Of a DNA stretch of 64,000 bases, positions 1 through 8,997 are shown piece by piece. The stretch comes from Bog-756 sp963699105 (GTDB taxonomy: Bacteria; Actinomycetota; Acidimicrobiia; Acidimicrobiales; RAAP-2). Within the stretch, counting starts at the first letter, position 1; every line of letters starts with the position of its first letter. The notes beneath the pieces were generated by a model. The model worked only from the letters and a program-made list of their open reading frames with translations. It ran no database searches and had not been told where the DNA came from. The position numbers and the translations under genes were made by a program. The stretch spans positions 558,001 to 622,000 of the forward strand of contig CAVOTI010000004.1 of the NCBI GenBank assembly GCA_963699105.1, read 5' to 3'.

Positions 1-1046
1 CCTCGTGGGCCGCCGCCAAGGCGTTGACGGTGATGAGGCCGAGCGAGGGAGGACAGTCGATGAGCACGTAGTCGAAGTCGTCGAGCACCGCCTCGATGGA
101 GCGTTTCAGTTTCAGCTCGCGGCTGAAAGCCGGCACCAATTCGATCTCGGCGCCGGCCAGTGCGATGGTGGCGGGAGCGACGAAAAGGTTCTTCATGCTT
201 GTCGGCTCGACGCAGTCCTCGAGCGAGGCATCCCTCATCATCACGTCGTACATCGACAGCTCGAAATTCCGGGCATCGATTCCGAGTCCGGTGGTGGCGT
301 TACCCTGCGGATCGAGATCGATGACCAACACCCGGAACCCGAGCTCGGCAAGTGCCGCTCCGAGGTTCACCGACGTGGTGGTCTTGCCCACACCACCCTT
401 CTGGTTCGCCACTGCCAACACCCGGGGAAGGGGGTTCGCAGATCCGGCCTGGGCCTCGCTTGGCGCCACCGGCGTCTCTTCGATCGGATCCGGCCCTTCA
501 GGTGCTTGAGAAAGAGCGGCTTCGGCTCGAGGCTCCTCCTCGACCACCATGGGGGCCGGCTCAACGGTCACAGCGACGGTGGGCGCTGGGGAGTCCTCCA
601 TTGGCTCGGGCTGTTCAGACTTTGGCTCGGGCTCCCCGGGGGGTGGCGACGGGGGCTCAACATCGATCTCGGCGGCCACGGGGGCGGAGATCGTCACCGA
701 CGAAGGCTTGTCGGTACGGAGTGGAGGGGGAACTCGCTGAACCGGCTTCTTCGGCAACACATTGTCGAGCTCGGCGTGGGCAGTTGCCACCTGTGAGATG
801 GTCTCTTTCATCGGAGTCGAATGCCCGGTGGGCAGCGGCGGCGACGTCGGGGCCACGGGTGTCTCCGACGCGCTGTACCGTCGCCGACACCGGGGGAGAG
901 GTGTCGGGCGGCTCTGAGACCGCGGGAGGCGAAGTCTCGATGAGCGTCACCGCTCCGGTGCTGACCGGCTGGTCCTGCGCTTCCGGTCCGGGATCCTGTC
1001 CATCGTCGGGGGAGAATTTGTTCCGGCTCCGACGAAGGCCGCGCAT
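1..1046 (-). CDS. parA: Chromosome-partitioning ATPase ParA (Soj), 3' end off the window, one frameshift
   Basis: ParA is the ATPase that works with ParB on parS sites to segregate replicated origins. Reading leftward from about position 420 there is a deviant Walker A box (NQKGGVGKTTTS), the A' motif (LVIDLDPQGNATTGLG) and YVLIDCPPSLGL, all in ParA order. The gene runs off position 1. A long Pro/Glu/Ala-rich N-terminal extension precedes the ATPase domain. I prefer the ATG at 1046 because GAGGAAACGATA lies just upstream as a ribosome site. Reaching the ATPase frame from there needs one frameshift near 865-875. The in-frame ATG at 811 has no ribosome site. Three parS sites lie directly upstream, and parB would be expected off the left edge. 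Confidence 0.9.
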
Positions 1047-1126
1047 TATCGTTTCCTCGAGGTGGCAGGGGTCAAGAACTCAATCCTCCCCCGCTGTGCC
1101 AATCAGGTCAAGCATTTCACCGTAAA

Positions 1127-1142
1127 TGTTTCACGTGGAACT
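1127..1142. promoter_or_regulatory. parS site 1
   Basis: TGTTTCACGTGGAACT differs from the conserved bacterial parS palindrome (TGTTTCACGTGAAACA) at two positions. It lies 81 bp upstream of the preferred parA start and is a ParB loading site by family knowledge. Confidence 0.9.
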
Positions 1143-1290
1143 CTAGGCTTGGCCTGGAGCTCGATCCGGCGTTCTGATATCCGCGCCACGGGTCCTCGGG
1201 ACGCGGCGCCACTCGTCCTCGGGACGCTGGTGCCCCGGGACGGTCCCCCCCGGGCCCTTGGCTACGGGCCCCCAAATGGCGAGGCAGCGC

Positions 1291-1306
1291 CGTTTCACGT
1301 GGAACA
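1291..1306. promoter_or_regulatory. parS site 2
   Basis: CGTTTCACGTGGAACA has the same palindromic core GTTTCACGTGGAAC as site 1, 149 bp from it. Confidence 0.9.
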
Positions 1307-1844
1307 TCGAGCCGGGGGTCCGAGATCGAGCATCTGGGGCGGTGGGCTGGCCGGTTAGATAGACACGTTCGCACCTCGCGCTCGAAGCCGGATCCCGGTT
1401 CAGGAAGAAGCCGCTCGAACCGAATCTGGACAGTTGGTTCGCCCGGACTGATGTCGGAGAGGTTCGCCTGGCTGGCACAGGACCCGGAAAATTATGGAAC
1501 TCCACCACGAACCCGAGTCGGATCTGAAACCAGAAGGGGTTCGGCCTCGGGAGGGAATTCGGCCCGACGTCCGTGACCCTATCCGGACGGCGGTCGTCCA
1601 ACCAGGGGATCGAGGGAAACGTCCCACCATTCGAGCCCGGGACCGCTTGAGTCCAGATCCGAGCCGAAGGGACCCGGTTGAGACCCGAACGGTACGGCCT
1701 GGTCGGGCGGTCGAGGCCAGGCCAGCGTTCCACCACGAGACCGACTCTGGATCGGAGTTCAGAACCGAGCTCGGCGGGAGGAGCCGGATCCAGCGGACGA
1801 GGCGACGTGAGCCGGATGCCCGATCACCTCCGGGTCGAGGTCAG

Positions 1845-1860
1845 CGTTCCACGTGGAACT
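1845..1860. promoter_or_regulatory. parS site 3
   Basis: CGTTCCACGTGGAACT contains a perfect 14-bp palindrome GTTCCACGTGGAAC. It lies just beyond the 3' end of rsmG and closes the parS cluster. Confidence 0.85.
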
Positions 1861-1877
1861 TGGGGTCGCCCCGGCGA

Positions 1878-2573
1878 TCAGAACAGGGGGCGCTTGACGG
1901 GAATTCCCACCCGGCGCGGGTAGCGGTCGGGGGTCGCCCCGGTCTTTTCCAACACTTGATATCCGAAACGACGGTCGAACCTCACCGAATCCTTCGGTAC
2001 AAGTCCCAGCTGGGCAAGACCCTCGAGAGGCCAGCGCGACCCACTCTGATCATCCGGCGGTTCCGACGCAACCATCAATCCGCCCACGGACAGATATGGC
2101 GCCGAGCACTCGGCCGTGACTGCGGGAGGACCGAACGACCGAGCGGTCACCAGTTCGAAGGCCCCACGGAGTGGCTGCGCTCTGCCGCAATCCTCGGCCC
2201 GGCCACGGACGACCTCGACCTCACTCCCCTCCAGCCCGGAGACCTCGGTGGCCAGAAAGGCCGTGCGTCTTTCGTTCGAATCGAGCAGGACCACGCGGGC
2301 ATTCGGCCAGCACGAGGCGAGGACCAGACCGGGCATGCCTCCACCGCTTCCCAGATCGAGAGCCGATCGGGGGGATCGACCGAGCACACTCTCGACTGCG
2401 AAGACGAATCCCAGACCATGGTCGATCTGTTCGCCGATGGCCATCCCGCCGAAGAACCCGAGGCGGGCGGCGTCGCGGAGGATCCGCCTGACCGACGGTG
2501 AAACCCGCTTACGAAGTTCGGTGACGTCGAGATCCCGAGTTACCTCTCCGGGTTCTCGGTCCGCCACCTTCAA
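1878..2573 (-). CDS. rsmG: 16S rRNA (guanine527-N7)-methyltransferase RsmG (GidB)
   Basis: RsmG methylates G527 of 16S rRNA using S-adenosylmethionine. The 231-residue protein has the family's SAM-binding loop ALDLGSGGGMPG (about residues 90-101), followed by LLDSNERRTAFL as the acidic ribose-binding strand, then GRAED and VTARSF. Length is normal for the family. The start overlaps the jag stop as ATGA, so the two are probably translationally coupled. Its place between jag and parA is the standard origin-region order. Confidence 0.95.
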   Translation of the reverse strand: MKVADREPGEVTRDLDVTELRKRVSPSVRRILRDAARLGFFGGMAIGEQIDHGLGFVFAVESVLGRSPRSALDLGSGGGMPGLVLASCWPNARVVLLDSNERRTAFLATEVSGLEGSEVEVVRGRAEDCGRAQPLRGAFELVTARSFGPPAVTAECSAPYLSVGGLMVASEPPDDQSGSRWPLEGLAQLGLVPKDSVRFDRRFGYQVLEKTGATPDRYPRRVGIPVKRPLF

Positions 2574-3586
2574 CTCGAGGGTTGGATTACCACGTACCTT
2601 GCCGGCTCGCTGCCGTCCGAGCGGGTCTCGACACCCTCGATCTCGTTCACGGTGTCGTGGACAACTTTGCGGTCTGCCGGAGACATCGGCTCGAGGGCCC
2701 GCTCTTCGCCCGTGCTCTTCACTTCGTCGACGATGCCAGCCGTGAAGCGGCGTAGTGCAGCGGAACGCTTCTCCCGATAGCCACCGACGTCCACCAGGAT
2801 TCGGTCCGTCCGGTTCTCCGACTGACGCTGGACGAACGTGCGGGTCAGATCTTGCACGGCCGCCAGCGTCGCCCCGCGAGGCCCGACCAGCAGTCCGAGA
2901 TCGTTTCCGACCGCCGCCACCTGAACGGTCTCCTCGTCCACCTCGGTGTACCCGACGTCGGCTGCCAGACCGAACTCTCTCACCAATCCGGCGACGAAGT
3001 CACTGGCCGCCTGCCCTTGCTGCTCGAGGGTCAATGACTCCTCCATGGTGTCCTCACTCTCCGCGGGCTTTCGGCCCGTGTTCTGGTTCCCTTGCGAACT
3101 TGACTGGCCGCCATTCTCGGCGCCCCCGCCCCTCGACCCGCGGCGTCGTCGACTCCGCCCTGAGCCGCTCGATCCCGAACCGTTGGATCCGGGTTCGGCT
3201 CCCCCGTTTGAACCCCCCGAGAAAGCCGCTCCGTTTTCGATCGACGCCTTGGTCCCCACCTCGCCGGCCGACCGCTCGGCCCGGTTCCCGTTCCCCTGAC
3301 CGCCGGACCGCTGGACGCCGCTCCCGCCACTTTGACCGCCAGCCTTGCGAGGCGACCCCCCACTGCGGGCCCGATCTGAACGCTGTCGCCGACCCCGCTT
3401 CGGCGGGGGAGCCATCGGCCGGACCCGGGCCTGGACCCTGGCTTCACCGCGCATCCGACCGAACAGACCGGCTTTCGGCTCACTCAGCACGACGAACTCC
3501 GCGTCGTCTTCAGCTACCCCCAGCAGATCGAGGACGATTTCTTTCGCCTCGGCGAGGGACTTGCCACTTGCTTCCACCCATTCCAC
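2570..3586 (-). CDS. jag: RNA-binding protein Jag/KhpB with long low-complexity linker
   Basis: The N-terminal Jag domain (about residues 1-52, ending AGLFGRMRGEARVQARV) is followed by a Gly/Ser/Gln/Arg-rich linker of about 130 residues. After it come a KH domain (VGPRGATLAAVQDLTR is its GxxG-like loop region) and an R3H domain ending near RYVVIQPSS. KhpB with KhpA forms an RNA-binding pair linked to cell-wall and division control in Gram-positive bacteria. At 338 residues the protein is longer than typical Jag because of the linker. It sits 3 bp after yidC and overlaps rsmG. Confidence 0.92.
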   Translation of the reverse strand: MEWVEASGKSLAEAKEIVLDLLGVAEDDAEFVVLSEPKAGLFGRMRGEARVQARVRPMAPPPKRGRRQRSDRARSGGSPRKAGGQSGGSGVQRSGGQGNGNRAERSAGEVGTKASIENGAAFSGGSNGGAEPGSNGSGSSGSGRSRRRRGSRGGGAENGGQSSSQGNQNTGRKPAESEDTMEESLTLEQQGQAASDFVAGLVREFGLAADVGYTEVDEETVQVAAVGNDLGLLVGPRGATLAAVQDLTRTFVQRQSENRTDRILVDVGGYREKRSAALRRFTAGIVDEVKSTGEERALEPMSPADRKVVHDTVNEIEGVETRSDGSEPARYVVIQPSS

Positions 3587-3589
3587 GCC

Positions 3590-4897
3590 CTACCGCGCCT
3601 TTCTCTCGCGCTTCGCCTTCGAGCGGGGATGCTCCTTCGGCCGAGTCGAGCTTTCTTCGTCGGAATCCGGCGGCTTCGAGCCGTTGCTCCGATTGCCGTT
3701 GCTCCGATTGGTCGGGGCTTTGGCCCCGGTTCCCCCCGCCCTACTGCCATTGGTCGAGCTCGGCCGGCGCTTTCCGTTCCCGGTGCCGCCCGCACTGGGG
3801 GGCCGGGGCTTCTGGGGTGTCTTCTGGGAAGCCTTTTCGTTCTGGGAAGCCTTTTCGGTGGCCTTGGCGTCGATCGCCGCAGCGGTGGCCGGCCTCGGAC
3901 GTCTGGCCTTCCCGTTGGAACCGGACGCCCCGTTGGCTTTGGCGACGCCGGCGCCGGCGGACTTCGGTTTGGGAAGCGGCCGTTCACTGCGGTCGGCTGC
4001 CGCCGTCTTCGGCCCGCCGTCCTTCGGCCCGCCGTCCTTCGTGGCCGCGGCAGCCGGGGGAGGAGGACCGGCAACGATTCCCTTCCGGAAGAGGATTTCC
4101 TGGGTGATGATCCGAATGGCACTCGAAACAATAAAATAGACGTTCAAAATTGCGGCGACATTAAGGTAAATAAAGCCGAAGATCAGTGGCATGTATTTTT
4201 GCATCATGGCCGCTTGCGGATTGGCCTGAGCAGCCTGGGGGTTCCGGGCATTGAGTCTCGACATCTGCAGGTACTGCAACCCGACCGCCCCGGCCACCAG
4301 CAGGAGGTAGGGGATGGCGATGAAGATCGAGCTGTGGTGGGACAAGAGCTTGTCCGAGAAGTCCATTCCGAACGAAATAAGCTGCCCATGAGCTGCGACG
4401 ATGTTGTGGTACATCTTGCTGTCGGTAGGAATGTAGCGGGGCTCGGCAACCACCACCGCGCTGTGGCTCACCTTGAGACCGTCCACCGTCGACGATGTGG
4501 CCGGGTGGGTGACCGTGTTCGTCATGCCGCGGATCACGCTGTACAGAATGAAGAATGCGGGCATTTGCAATAGCATCGGTAGACAGCCCGAAGCCGGATT
4601 TACTTTGTGCTCTTTGTAGAGCTTCATCATTTCTTCGTTGAGCTGCGCCCGGTTTTCCGGGCCCTTGTACTTCTGCTGCAGCTTCTTCATCTCCGGCCCG
4701 AGGGCCTGCATGGCCGCCATGTTCTTCGTGCTCTTGACGGTCAGGGGAGTGAGCAGGGCCATGATGACGATGGTCAGCAGGGCCACGTCGACTGGGTAGT
4801 TGGGGACCAGCGAGTAGAAGAACGCCAGGACCGACCCGACGGCGTCGAGGAGCGGCTGGAAGATCTTGCCGATGGGGGTGGTCAGCGATGCGTACAT
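3590..4897 (-). CDS. yidC: Membrane protein insertase YidC/OxaI
   Basis: YidC inserts membrane proteins alone or with SecYEG. The start at 4897 (MYASLTTPIG) is chosen because GGGGAGGA stands just upstream; a longer frame to 4942 lacks that support. The protein has the YidC/Oxa1 core: VALLTIVIMALLTPLTVKST, then a helical hairpin with MKKLQQKYKG, then the GCLPMLLQMPAFFILYSVIR segment. It carries a very long Lys/Ala/Pro-rich positively charged cytosolic tail (about residues 290-435), as in ribosome-binding tails of some YidC proteins. It belongs to the rpmH-rnpA-yidD-yidC-jag operon. Confidence 0.95.
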   Translation of the reverse strand: MYASLTTPIGKIFQPLLDAVGSVLAFFYSLVPNYPVDVALLTIVIMALLTPLTVKSTKNMAAMQALGPEMKKLQQKYKGPENRAQLNEEMMKLYKEHKVNPASGCLPMLLQMPAFFILYSVIRGMTNTVTHPATSSTVDGLKVSHSAVVVAEPRYIPTDSKMYHNIVAAHGQLISFGMDFSDKLLSHHSSIFIAIPYLLLVAGAVGLQYLQMSRLNARNPQAAQANPQAAMMQKYMPLIFGFIYLNVAAILNVYFIVSSAIRIITQEILFRKGIVAGPPPPAAAATKDGGPKDGGPKTAAADRSERPLPKPKSAGAGVAKANGASGSNGKARRPRPATAAAIDAKATEKASQNEKASQKTPQKPRPPSAGGTGNGKRRPSSTNGSRAGGTGAKAPTNRSNGNRSNGSKPPDSDEESSTRPKEHPRSKAKRERKAR

Positions 4898-5205
4898 GAG
4901 GTCCTCCCCGCAGGAACCGGGTCGAACCCGTGCCCACCCCATGGAGTGCAGCGCAGGATCCGTTTGGCAGCCATGAGCGATCCCCGGGCCGCTCCGTGTT
5001 CCCTGATCGCCTCCGTCGCGTATTCAGAGCAGGTGGGGACGTACCGGCAGCCGGTCGGCCGTCCCGACCGGGCAGCCTGATAGAGCCCGATGGCCCCCAT
5101 CGCACGCCGGCCCACCCAGCCGGGCTCGGTTACGGCAGGCGGATCGTTCAGCGTCGGGACCGGCGGTTCCTCCAGGCTGACAGGGCCATACCCGGCCGGG
5201 CTCAT
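4882..5205 (-). CDS. yidD: Membrane protein insertion efficiency factor YidD
   Basis: A 107-residue protein with the YidD core: LYQAARSGRPTGCRYVPTCS, YATEAIREHGAARGS and LRCTPWGGHGFDPVP. YidD assists YidC-dependent insertion at the inner face of the membrane. The N-terminal 30 or so residues are an extension relative to the family. It overlaps rnpA by 4 bp at its start and the yidC start by 16 bp at its end, consistent with coupled translation. Confidence 0.93.
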   Translation of the reverse strand: MSPAGYGPVSLEEPPVPTLNDPPAVTEPGWVGRRAMGAIGLYQAARSGRPTGCRYVPTCSEYATEAIREHGAARGSLMAAKRILRCTPWGGHGFDPVPAGRTSCTHR

Positions 5206-5609
5206 GGCGCCGCCTCGCTCTCTCGTCGGCCAGAGCGCGCGGGTTCCCCGGTCCGGAGACTCGTAGCCCGTTCTATTGCTCGGCTCATGGCCACCTTCAA
5301 CTCGTCGAACGTCAGTCCGGGCCCTCCGGGCCCGATGTGTACCACATAGGCCCCGATCGGCAAAGACGGGGCCAGTTCGCCCGTGACGGCCCTGGCTCTG
5401 CGTCTCACCCGGTTCCTTACCACGGCACTACCCACCCGGCGATGGATGGCATATGCCATTTCAGCCATTGACCAGCAGGGTTGCTCGACGAAACTCACAG
5501 ATATGGCGCCGGATCGGCCCCGGCGCGAGGTCTTCCGCAGCGCTTCGAACGTTCGGTGCGACCGGACCCTGCCCACTCTAACGGCCGTATGTACCTGGTC
5601 CTCGCTCAC
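5202..5609 (-). CDS. rnpA: Ribonuclease P protein component
   Basis: RnpA is the protein subunit of RNase P, which matures tRNA 5' ends. The core shows SHRTFEALRKTSRRGR, then IHRRVGSAVVRNRVRRRARA (the family RNR signature) and AYVVHIGP. I place the start at the GTG at 5609, which overlaps the rpmH stop as GTGTGA and gives 135 residues, a normal length. A longer open frame to 5828 runs antisense-like through rpmH and is not believed. It overlaps yidD downstream. Confidence 0.93.
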   Translation of the reverse strand: MSEDQVHTAVRVGRVRSHRTFEALRKTSRRGRSGAISVSFVEQPCWSMAEMAYAIHRRVGSAVVRNRVRRRARAVTGELAPSLPIGAYVVHIGPGGPGLTFDELKVAMSRAIERATSLRTGEPARSGRRESEAAP

Positions 5610-5740
5610 ACCGAGAGCCGTTGGCGTCCCTTCGCCCGGCGCGACCGAATCACCGCGCGGCCGGCCTTGGTCGACATCCGCTTGCGGAACCCGTGGGTCT
5701 TGGCCCGTTTGCGTACGTTCGGCTGATAGGTCCGTTTCAT
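5606..5740 (-). CDS. rpmH: Large ribosomal subunit protein bL34
   Basis: The 44-residue protein begins MKRTYQPNVRKRAKTHGFRK and ends KGRQRLSV, an unmistakable bL34. The ATG at 5740 is preceded by a purine-rich ribosome site (GGAAGT). It is the first gene of the minus-strand operon and diverges from dnaA. Confidence 0.97.
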   Translation of the reverse strand: MKRTYQPNVRKRAKTHGFRKRMSTKAGRAVIRSRRAKGRQRLSV

Positions 5741-6090
5741 CCATCCACTTCCTTCCTCGCCCTGGGCCCGGGACCGGGGTGTCACGGTCGCCAGGAGCCC
5801 GTTCACCAGGATCAGGGCATTCCGGCACATGCTAGGCGCGAACCGGTCGTCGCTCTAGTCGAGCATCGGGAGGCAACCGGGGTGAGCACGGTGTACCGTT
5901 CCTCCACGGCTAGCAGCGAGCCCGATCTGGCAGCGTTGGCTTCCCCCGCCGCATGGCCCAACACACGTCGCACAACATTTGAGAGCGCCCCCCCGGATCG
6001 TCGGACCGGTGAGCGGCGACACATCGGTCGTCATCCACAGCTGTGGAAACCTTTGTGGACCGATCGAGCAGTCCAAGGGCGGAGGCCCAC
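5741..6090. promoter_or_regulatory. rpmH-dnaA divergent intergenic region with DnaA-box-like sites
   Basis: This 350-bp region must hold the divergent rpmH and dnaA promoters. Near its right end are DnaA-box-like sequences: TCATCCACA at 6031-6039, its facing partner CTGTGGAAA at 6040-6048, and TTGTGGACC at 6053-6061. Another, TGTGGATAT, lies inside the start of dnaA at 6110-6118. They are one or more mismatches from TTATCCACA. They may serve dnaA autoregulation or be part of the origin. Confidence 0.6.
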
Positions 6091-7512
6091 GTGAACGATA
6101 CTGAGAGCTTGTGGATATTGTGCTCGGAGGCCCTGCGTGAACAGGTCTCCGACGCCATATGGCAGGCTTATCTCTCCGGCATCACGCCCCTGTCCGTAGA
6201 GGACGGGGAGATCGTCCTCGGCGTTCCCAACACCCTGATCCGGGACCGGGTCGAGTCCCGCTTCCTCGGCCTCATCCAGGACACCGTCACCGGGACGGTG
6301 GGCAGGGACCTGGTGGTGCAACTCGAAGTGGTGGCCCCCGTCTACGAGCCGGCCGAGGAGAGTCTGGTCATCGGTGACGCCCAGCGGTCCGACGTCAACC
6401 CCGGCTCGACCTCCACCACCAGCCTGAACTGGCGCGATACCCCGCCCAGCCAGGACACCAGGCCTCGGTCGGGTCCATTCGAGTCGCCGGTCCTCGATCC
6501 CCGTTACACGTTCGACACCTTCGTCATCGCCTCGTCCAACCGATTCGCCCATGCCGCCGCCCAGTCGGTGGCCGAGTCGCCGGCACGGTCCTACAACCCT
6601 CTGTTCATCTATGGCGACGCCGGGTTGGGGAAGACCCACCTCCTGCATGCCATCGGCAACTACGTCCTCGAGAACTTCGGTGGCCGCCACGTGCGATATG
6701 TGACCACCGAGACGTACATGAACGAGTTCGTGGATGCCATCAGAACCAACACCACCACCGCCTTCAAGCGGCGCTACCGCGAATGCGATGTGCTCCTGAT
6801 CGACGACGTGCAGTTCATGGAGCGCAAGGAGTCCCTGCAAGAGGAGTTCTTCCACACGTTCAACTCGCTCTATGCCGCCTCCAAACAGATCGTCCTCACT
6901 TCGGACCGGCCCCCGAAGTCCATCGCCACACTGGAGGACAGGCTCCGCAGCCGGTTCCTGTCCGGGTTGATCACCGAGGTCCAGCCTCCGGAGCTCGAGA
7001 CCCGCCTGGCCATCCTCCAGACCAAGGCCGAACACGAGCAGGTAGACGTACCCGACGAGGTCCTCGAGTTCATCGCCACCCATGTGAAGGACAACATCCG
7101 CGAGCTCGAAGGTGCCCTGATCCGGGTCACCGCCTTCGCCAGCCTCAACCGCCAGCCATTGAACAGGGAGCTGGCCGAGCAGGTGCTCTCCGACATCGTG
7201 TCGGCCGACCAGCCCCGTCGCATCACGCCCCGGGTCATCCTCGAGGCCACCTCCGACACGTTCGGTTTCTCCGTCGAGGAGCTGTGCGGGCCCAACCGGA
7301 GGCGACCCCTGGTCACCGCCCGCCAGGTCAGCATGTACGTGTTCCGGGAGCTGACCGACTTCAGCTACCCCGCCATCGGTCGCGAGTTCGGGGGCCGCGA
7401 CCACTCGACCGTCATGCACGCTGTGGAGAAGATCGGCGGGCTCATGAAAGAGCGCCACCAGATATACAACCAGGTCACCGACCTGATCGTCCGCATCAAG
7501 AGTGGATCGTGA
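6091..7512 (+). CDS. dnaA: Chromosomal replication initiator DnaA
   Basis: DnaA binds DnaA boxes and melts oriC. I choose GTG 6091 because GGAGG lies 5 bp upstream; an ATG at 6043 has none. The 473-residue protein shows domain I (ESLWILCSEALREQVSD), a variable linker, the AAA+ core with Walker A GDAGLGKTHLLHAIGNY and Walker B CDVLLIDDVQF, and domain IV with the signature GGRDHSTVMHA. It is unbroken, unlike several genes farther right. Confidence 0.97.
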   Translation: MNDTESLWILCSEALREQVSDAIWQAYLSGITPLSVEDGEIVLGVPNTLIRDRVESRFLGLIQDTVTGTVGRDLVVQLEVVAPVYEPAEESLVIGDAQRSDVNPGSTSTTSLNWRDTPPSQDTRPRSGPFESPVLDPRYTFDTFVIASSNRFAHAAAQSVAESPARSYNPLFIYGDAGLGKTHLLHAIGNYVLENFGGRHVRYVTTETYMNEFVDAIRTNTTTAFKRRYRECDVLLIDDVQFMERKESLQEEFFHTFNSLYAASKQIVLTSDRPPKSIATLEDRLRSRFLSGLITEVQPPELETRLAILQTKAEHEQVDVPDEVLEFIATHVKDNIRELEGALIRVTAFASLNRQPLNRELAEQVLSDIVSADQPRRITPRVILEATSDTFGFSVEELCGPNRRRPLVTARQVSMYVFRELTDFSYPAIGREFGGRDHSTVMHAVEKIGGLMKERHQIYNQVTDLIVRIKSGS

Positions 7513-7827
7513 TGCCTGGTCCCCGGTCGGGGAAGCTGCTCGATCGCGCCTGGGCGGCGTCCGCCCTACTCTATCCGGAGGTTGTGCACTATCTGTGGAA
7601 ATCTCCGGTCGGGCCTGGGGTAATTCTGTGAACTCCGGTGAACTTGTCCATAACCAGAAACCCGTGGCACATCCTCTGGTAGCGCAACCTGTTTCCCGGT
7701 GGACGACCGGGGGACAGTGAAAACCTCGTTGCGCTGGGGTGTCGACCGGTCATCCCCAATCCACAGCCCTTATTACTGTCATTGTTCAATTAAGATCTCT
7801 AATACAAAAGCGAGAAAGGACTTCCTG
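7513..7827. other. Probable oriC (dnaA-dnaN intergenic region)
   Basis: In Actinomycetota oriC usually lies between dnaA and dnaN. This 315-bp gap has loose DnaA-box-like words (CTGTGGAAA 7593-7601, TTGTCCATA 7644-7652, CAATCCACA 7757-7765). It also has a sharply AT-rich stretch at about 7770-7810 that could be the unwinding element. A short inverted repeat CCGGAG/CTCCGG brackets the first box (7575-7608). The boxes are individually weak, so the call rests on position plus composition. Confidence 0.65.
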
Positions 7828-8976
7828 GTGAAGTTTCGTTGTGAGCGTGACTCCTTGGTGGAGGTGCTCAGCATCGCCGGACGCGCCGTGAGCGCTCGGA
7901 GTGCGGTGTCGATGGCCCTCGGCGGAGTGCGCATCGAGGCCACGGGCAATCACCTGGCCGTGGTGGGTACCGACCTCGATCTGACCGTGCATGTGTCGAC
8001 CGAGGCCATCGGCATCGCCGACGGGGTGTGCGTCGCCCCGGCCAAGTTGCTGGCCGACATCGTCCGGTCACTGGAGCCGGGAGCGGTGACCATCGAGTCG
8101 GAGGGGGAGAAGGTGGAGATCGGGGCGGCCCGGTCGCGCTTCAGCCTCCGCACCTTCCCGGTTGACGATTTCCCGTCGCTACCCGAACCTCCGGCTCCGG
8201 CGACCTCCCTGGGGGCGGCCAGTTTGGCCGGGGCGCTGCGCCAGGTGGTTCGGGCCGCTTCCGGGGATGATGCCCGGCCGTTGTTGACCGGGGTGTTGAT
8301 CGCCGCCGAGGGCAGCGGGGTGAGGCTGGTGGCCACCGACTCGTACCGGTTGGCCATGCGCGATATCGAGGGAAGCGATGCCCTGGCCGACGGGGCCGAG
8401 ATCCTGGTCCCGGCGCGCGCCCTGTCGGAACTACAGAAGCTCCCGGCTCTGGGTCTGGCGGCCAAGGACACCGGGTCCGGTGACGGGAGCGCCGACGGTG
8501 AGACGCCGACCATCGGGCTGTCGGTGGGGGAGCACGACATCACCTTCACGGTGGGCGGCGTGCAGGTGAGCACGCGGCTGCTCGACGGCAGCTATCCCGA
8601 CTACCGTCAGCTCATCCCGGCCGAGTATCCCAACCGCCTCCATGTCGGCAAGGATTCACTCCTCGATGCCCTGAGGCGGGTCCGGCTCCTGGTGCGGGAC
8701 AACACCACGCCGGTCCGGCTGGCCATGCGCCCCGCCGGAGTGGACCTGACGGTGGTCTCCCAGGAGGTCGGCGATGCCAGCGAGACGGTGGACGCCGATT
8801 TCGAAGGGGCCGACCTAACCATCGCCTTTAACCCGACCTACCTGATCGACGGAGTCGAGGCGGTGTCGGGGGACGAGGTACTACTCGAGACGGTGGACGC
8901 CACCAAGCCGGCCACCGTCCGGGCCGCCGAGGAGACCAACTTTCGCTATCTGCTGATGCCGGTCCGGGTCTCGTAG
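7828..8976 (+). CDS. dnaN: DNA polymerase III sliding clamp, beta subunit
   Basis: DnaN encircles DNA and tethers the replicative polymerase. GTG 7828 is preceded by GAGAAAGGA and gives 382 residues, a usual length. Recognisable segments are KFRCERDSLVEVLSIAGRAV at the N terminus, LLTGVLIAAEG and TDSYRLAMRD in the second clamp fold, LLDGSYPDYRQLIP, and the C-terminal YLLMPVRVS. It lies directly after the putative origin and 21 bp before recF. Confidence 0.97.
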   Translation: MKFRCERDSLVEVLSIAGRAVSARSAVSMALGGVRIEATGNHLAVVGTDLDLTVHVSTEAIGIADGVCVAPAKLLADIVRSLEPGAVTIESEGEKVEIGAARSRFSLRTFPVDDFPSLPEPPAPATSLGAASLAGALRQVVRAASGDDARPLLTGVLIAAEGSGVRLVATDSYRLAMRDIEGSDALADGAEILVPARALSELQKLPALGLAAKDTGSGDGSADGETPTIGLSVGEHDITFTVGGVQVSTRLLDGSYPDYRQLIPAEYPNRLHVGKDSLLDALRRVRLLVRDNTTPVRLAMRPAGVDLTVVSQEVGDASETVDADFEGADLTIAFNPTYLIDGVEAVSGDEVLLETVDATKPATVRAAEETNFRYLLMPVRVS

Positions 8977-8997
8977 GCCCGGTCCGGGCTCCCGCTC

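Larger units (their letters stand above)
1047..1877. other. parA-rsmG intergenic region, 831 bp, parS-bearing
   Basis: No convincing gene is present: the open frames here are low-complexity Arg/Pro shadows. The region holds three parS-like sites and probably the parA promoter. GATCCG/GAACCG-type words recur between about 1380 and 1800 but do not resolve into a regular array. Confidence 0.6.

Noticed and set aside
1143..1736. Open frames in the parA-rsmG gap
   Set aside because: Low-complexity Arg/Pro translations without ribosome sites, overlapping parS sites.
5202..5828. RnpA starting at 5828 with 208 residues
   Set aside because: The extra N terminus overlaps rpmH completely in another frame. 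The GTG at 5609 overlaps the rpmH stop and gives the normal length.
6031..7458. Long minus-strand frame opposite dnaA, and similar long antisense frames under gyrA, gyrB and cpaF
   Set aside because: Mirror frames caused by high GC at third codon positions. They show no family motif and lie antisense to certain genes.
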